Below, one piece after another: positions 50,801 to 57,000 of a DNA stretch of 64,000 nucleotides; within the stretch, counting starts at the first letter, position 1, and every line of letters begins with the position of its first letter. This stretch comes from Terebella lapidaria. Its lineage: Eukaryota > Annelida > Polychaeta > Terebellida > Terebellidae. The position numbers and the translations under genes are program-made. Location: the NCBI GenBank assembly GCA_949152475.1, contig OX424568.1, forward strand, positions 24,155,667-24,219,666. The letters run 5' to 3'. The notes beneath the pieces were generated by a model. The model was not told the DNA's origin and did not search any database. It saw only the letters and a list, made by a program, of their open reading frames with translations.

Positions 50801-53800
50801 TAGTCTACCGGAAATGGAAAACGGCAGAAGGAACCAGCCGGATGCAGTTAATAACCCCGAAGGAGCTGAGACAGGAGATTTTCCGTCTGGCCCATCAGAG
50901 CCGGACGGGAGGACACCTCGGAAGCAGAAGGATGGCGGCTAGCATTCGGAGGCGGTATTTTTGGCCGGCTATGATGCGGGACATAAAGCAGTGGGTGCTG
51001 AGCTGTGACGAATGTGCGTCAAGAAGTATGCAGAACTTGAAACGATCTCCGATGCAGAAATACCGGGTTGGAGCGCCCATGGAGAGGGTGGCAATGGACG
51101 TGATGGGTCCGTTACCTAAATCCACCCGGGGGAACCGGTACATCTTAGTAATCGGCGATTACTTCACCAAGTGGGTAGAGGCTTACCCGATGCCGAATCA
51201 GGAAGCGGTGACGGTTGCGGACATATTCGTCAACCAGTTCGCAGCGCGGTACGGTATCCCGATGGAGATCCACACCGACCAAGGCAGAAATTTCGAGTCC
51301 GACTTGCTGAGAAATGTTTGCAGAATCCTGGGGATTCACAAGACACGGACAACCGCTTTCCGACCTCAGTCGGACGGTTTCATCGAGCGATTCAACCGGA
51401 CGCTGCAGCAGATCCTGAGCCTGTACGTAAGCGAGCGGCAGACCAACTGGGATCAGCTAGTTCCGTTGGCGATGGCAGCTTACCGGAGTACCCCGCAGGA
51501 GACAACCGGGCAGAGTCCCAACTTGCTGATGCTGGGCAGAGAAGTCAACACTCCGGTAGAGTTATTGATTGGCAGACCGCCGGGAGAATCAACGGCAGAA
51601 GTAACAGAGTATGGCAGTCAGCTCCGGGAGCGACTAGAAGCGGTATACAAGGCGGTTCGAGCGAAATCTGGCAGAGAAATGGAACGGCAGAAGAAGCTGT
51701 ACGACCGGAGGAAGGTCGACAATCAGTTCCAGCCAGGAGACCGAGTGTGGATGGCGGTCAAAACACGGAAGAAGGGCAAAGCTCCCAAGTTGCAGAATAA
51801 GTGGAGCGGTCCAAAGCTAGTGCTGAGCAGATTTACCGACGTGACCTACGAGATTGCAGAGAGTGAAACTCGGCAGAAGGTGGTTCACTTCGATTTGCTG
51901 AAACCATATAATGGTGTCAAGCATCCGAGATGGATGAAGCGGAGAATGGCGGATTCCTGGAGGCAGACGGAGCCGCCGAAGCAGAGTAGTGTTCCGGAGA
52001 CGGAACAGACGGTCTCTGAGTCGGATACGGACTCGGAGTAAAGCCGCAGAGGACGAAGAAATATGAGAAGACGGAGTGAGCTGTAGAGCAGGAGAAGGAG
52101 ATAGCTGAGACCCTGGTAAAACGTTGAGTTCCGGCAGAGAGCGACCGCAAGAAGTTGGAACAGTGAGCAAGTGCTGGTTCCGGAAACAGGGCGGAGAAAA
52201 GAAGCAGAGCGGAAAGCGGTGCAGAGACCGGATAGAGACAGACATCCTAGAGGTTCTGACTGGGTTGAGCACATAGTCAACCAGTCCAGGGTAGCGGCCA
52301 GGGGTCCAGAAGAACCTGGGTTAGCGGTCTAGTATCTCCAGAGAAGCAGCTACACGTCTTCCGTATTCAGAGAATTAAGACGGAAAAGTTTTCCGGCTGT
52401 AGACAACCAACCGGAGTTTCCACTTAGCAGAGACAGCAAACCGGCTGCAGATTGACAGAAACGGAGAAACATCACCCCAGATAGGAAGGCGCCTCCTTCT
52501 GGACAGAATGTATGCAGTTTCCAGTGTCGACAAGCAGTAATACCAATGAGCAGATATGCAGTTGACGAAGCAGTACAGATGGCGGAAACGCCCAACTTGC
52601 AGTCTAGATGTTCGTCTGAGAGGCAGATTCAACTGGCTGAGACTCTATTCAACTCTCCTGATGGCAGAGATACTTCAAAATTGCAGATACTTCGCTTGGA
52701 GAAGCAGTTGAAAGGGAGCCGGAAAAACCCGGAGAAGCCGGTTGAGCCGGAGACGGACACCTCTCGGTTAACGGTTGAGTTTTTGCATAATTGTGACGTT
52801 ACTCCTGAGGCAGCCAATCAGCGTGGAGCTTTTCAAATCACGTGAGCAGAAAGGGTATAAAAGGGCCTTGAAATCGGGCTCTGACAGCAGTTGGAGAGCA
52901 GACCTCGAGCTGTGCACATCGCAGACAAAGTTTGGCGGAATCGAATCAAGTCCAGCATTTTCCGGCAGCGACAGATTTTGCAGTGAAAAACGACTAAGTG
53001 TTTCCCGGAAGACCACCAGTCCGGAGAAGCGGTGCAGAAGCGGTGCAGAAGCGGTGCAGTAAAAGCGGTGCAGTAGATCGACCATTTCAGTTTCCCGGCC
53101 TTCCGGAATGGCCTACTCGGCGTTCCTTGATAGACAAGATCGCGGCCGGAGCAGAGATTGGGCAACCCCTCAGCCACTGGATTATAGCCGGCTGTGTAAG
53201 CGATGTGACCGGATGTTCGAGAGTGCGAGGGACCGGAGACGACATGTGTGCCCAGCCCAGAGCTGTTTGTGTGCCTTCTACGGCAACCGGGCGAACGACC
53301 TTAGGCGGCATCTCCGGGAGATGCACGGATGGAAGTACCCTTCCGGGAACCGTCCTCCTCAGGACGAGGCTACCCTCAACCATGTGGGAACCTTTGATTC
53401 GGCCTGGCGGGGAACAGCAACGCAGTCCCGGCGAAGGCGGTTCCGGCGATTCTGCACCCAGTCACCAAGGGAGAATCCAGTTCCGGAAACTTATGCGGAC
53501 CAGCTTCCGTTTGGTCCTGACTGGGATGCCGGAGCAGCCGCCCCCATCGGACAACCGGAGTGGGTAGATCAACCGGAATGGGCCCCGGACCCTCAGGGCT
53601 GTCTCCGGGCAGCCGACGACGCTCCTCCGGAAAACTGGGATCGGGAGATGGAGCGAATTGCGGAGGCGGTCAGAGCGGTTATGCCGGATAAAGCAGACGA
53701 TTGGGAGCCGGAACTGGTGACATCAAAGAAACCCGAAGAGGAAGATCAGCCGGTGGAAGACTGGGAGGCAGAGATCCGGGTGTGGGAATATAGACCACCT

Positions 53801-53979
53801 TCTCCCACCTCAGACACGGAATCGGAGACTTCCGAGTATATGACGGCAGATGAGGAGTCCTGGACGGAAGCGAAGGCAGTGTGGCAGTAGCAGAGGCGGT
53901 TGGCAGTATAGCGGTTGACGGAGGCGGTTGGCAGTTTGGCGGAGACGGAAGAAGCGGTGGCAGTTAGCAGCAACAACAC

Positions 53980-54021
<42 letters not shown>

Positions 54022-57000
54022 ATTTATCCAAGAAGACCACCAGGAGGAGTTGCAGTTTGCTGAGCAGCCAATCATCAAGCAGATAAGCCAGTCACGTGAC
54101 TTCCAGAGACTATAAAAGGGGCAGTTAGCTGTTACCGGATGCAGAAGGCAGTTTGCTGTAGCTGAGTCAACATCGACACAAAGCAGAGAATCAGAATGCC
54201 GAAAGTAAAGACAACACCCCGCAAGCCCCGCCCTCACCGGTGTGGAGACTGCAACCTAGAGTTCAAGAGCAAACACACGTTGCTCCGGCATGTCACGGAG
54301 CAACACACGAGCGAAGTCACCGTCTTCGCCTGTCCGCAGTGTGACCATTGGAGCAGACGGAAAGAGGGGACACAGAAGCATCTGCAGTCCCGGCACGCAA
54401 TGGACGCTAACCCGATTCGACTGAGGGTTGGCAGAGAGCAGTTTGAGGAGAAAAGCCTCCGGTCCAAGATGACCCCACGGAAAAGCAAGAAGCCGGTAAC
54501 ACGGCTTGACCAGTTGTCGGATACGGAGTCGGAGTCGGGAGGTTCGGTTTCGTCCCGGACCCGGTACCGTTCCGGTACCCAGTCGGTGGCCACACTAGCA
54601 GCCGACGTTTCGTCCACGGAGGCGGAGAGCAGTTCGGAAGAGGAAGCGGAGCTGAAAATCATGGCAAGTGAAGACGAGTTGCAAGAACCAGGAGACCCGA
54701 AGCCGGTTAAGCCGCCTGTGACCCGGAGTTCTTCCCGGAACACCTCCCGGAAAAACAGCCCTGACCCATCTCGAGGTACCGGAGCAGATCGAGACCGCGG
54801 AAAGAAGCGGAGTCGCAGCCGTTCGCCGGATAAATCCGGACGCCATCAACGCCGAGAATATAGGAAGGAGAGCCCGGAGCGAGCCAAGGACCGAGGCGGA
54901 GAACGTGGTCGAGAGGAGAAACGACACACCCCACCCAAGTCTTCCGGAGGCAGCGTCAAGGGAAAAGGCAAGGGGGTGTATGACTACAAGTTCCGGCTGT
55001 TGGAGGAAGGTTCCAGCGGAGCAACGGCAGAAGTGGGAGTGGCGGACATTGCGGAAATGCAGAGCCGAGACGATGAGGAAGACCTTTTCCGGAGTCCACC
55101 TCCGAGAACAACTAGCAGTGGCAGAGCAGTGAGCAGTGTGATTGTCCGGCCCGGAGGCGGAGCAGAAAGCAGATCCAGTAGCCGAGCCGATAGCAGAGCA
55201 GATAGCAGTGCAGATAGCAGAGCAGATAGCCGAGCGGACAGCAGACCCATTGGCAGATCAGGAGGCAGACCGGAGACCAAAACGGAAGGCGGAACCCGGA
55301 GCAGAGCTGGCAGTGAGACGGAGACCCGAGGATCCACGGAGAGAACTTTGCCGGCAACCATTCAAGCAGTAGCCGGAAGTAGAACCAGTTCCGCGGCTAG
55401 AGATGACGGAATGGAGTCTTCCGCGTCTGAACGAGGCCATGCAGACGTGCAGAGAGCCCGGAGGAGTATCCTGGTAGACCAAGCCAGAGCTACACCCGGA
55501 ATCCTGTCTCCGGTGGAGACCCGGCCTCGACAGTCTTCCAGTGAACGGTCCGGAAGGAGCCAAGTCCGAGCACCAACCCAGAGTCCACCCTACACGTTCT
55601 ACCCGTTTGGCGGTCCTTCAACTCAACCGTGTCCGTCCCATTGTTTTCCGGTGAATATTGGGGGACGGAGCGCTTCCGTCTTTGCGCCTGCAGTCCCGGA
55701 GCATGCCAGATACTATGCAGTACGTTGGGGACCGGAGCAGTGGGGGCCAGCCGAGATGAGAGACTCCGGCGTCTACATGGAGACCATGGAGCAGAGAGAG
55801 TCACCGTTTGGTCTCGTCCCGACCCGTCAGATCGTCCGGATCCCAGATTGGTCCATCCGGGACGAACGCCTCAGGAATGGGTTCTACGTCCCGCCCCAGT
55901 GGAGCCTCCATGATCCGGATCTTCTCCCGGTTGATGCCAGAGGAACAAGCTTCGGACGACCGTTGGTACCACAGACCTTTCCACCGCGTCCGCCGTCGGG
56001 GAGCAGTTCGCGCCGTGATACTGGTGGGCAGTAGTCGTCGCAAGTCGCCGCAAGTCGTCGCAAGTCAAGTCGGCGCAAGGAGAAGAAAGAAGAACCGTTT
56101 CCCGGATTCTAGTATAATTAAGAGTTAAAAAGTGGGAAACGGAACAAGCAAGATATCCGGGTACAGTGACGGTAAACTAGTTAAGAGGTACCAGTACCCG
56201 GATCACGGAAACAAGTTGTGTTTAATTTTACGGACAGTTTAACGGTTGACAATTTGTATATTTGTGATATGTGATATTGTTCTGTTCGGGACGAACAGAG
56301 TCTAAGGAAGGGGGAGTGTAACGGTTTTGGGGCGTACCCAAAGGTTTCCCCTAGGTAATTCTGTTAGTGTTTTGTGATATTATGGTTAAATAACCGTTTA
56401 TTAAAATGTATATGTGTTTAAAGGTTCATACGGTTCTGTATTGTTAATGTTTTAAAGGTTTTCCGTCTCGGAACTTAGTAATTTATGATGTCGGTAAAGC
56501 CGGAGACGGAGCCGGAACCGGAGACGGAACCGGACACGGAGCCGGAACAATGGAGTACAAAAACGTAATGACGTTATTTCCGGAAGGTCATGTGATCAGC
56601 CTCGTTTTCGGTTTAAAAGGTGACGTGTCAGCCACTGATTGGTTCTAGAGTGTTTTTAGAAATCCGGAAAATATCAGTGTTTTGGCGGACTATGACGTCA
56701 CAATAGGTTGGTCACGTGACGTGGGTCTCAGGTCTATAAAAGCCCCCGCTTCACAGCGGACGGCGGAGTTGGTGTCCTGACGTCGACCTGTTCAGACCCC
56801 TTCTCCCTTAGCAGAGTACTCCCTTGTTCCGGATAGAGTCATCCAGATGATAGCAGTTAAGTCTTCCGACTGTGAACTTGGACAATAAACATGAAAACTT
56901 CAACCGAGTTGTTTTTCCGTGTTCGTTAGGGAACTGGAAGTTATAATAAAGTTAGTTTCCCGAAAAAGACAGTTATACGGAGTAAAGGGAGAAAAGACCA

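Noticed and set aside
53915..54115. Poly-lysine frame across the A39 tract
   Set aside because: It is produced by the homopolymer, with no independent support.
52546..56034. An env gene after pol
   Set aside because: Neither long frame has a signal peptide, membrane anchor or cleavage-like site. Both begin with zinc fingers.
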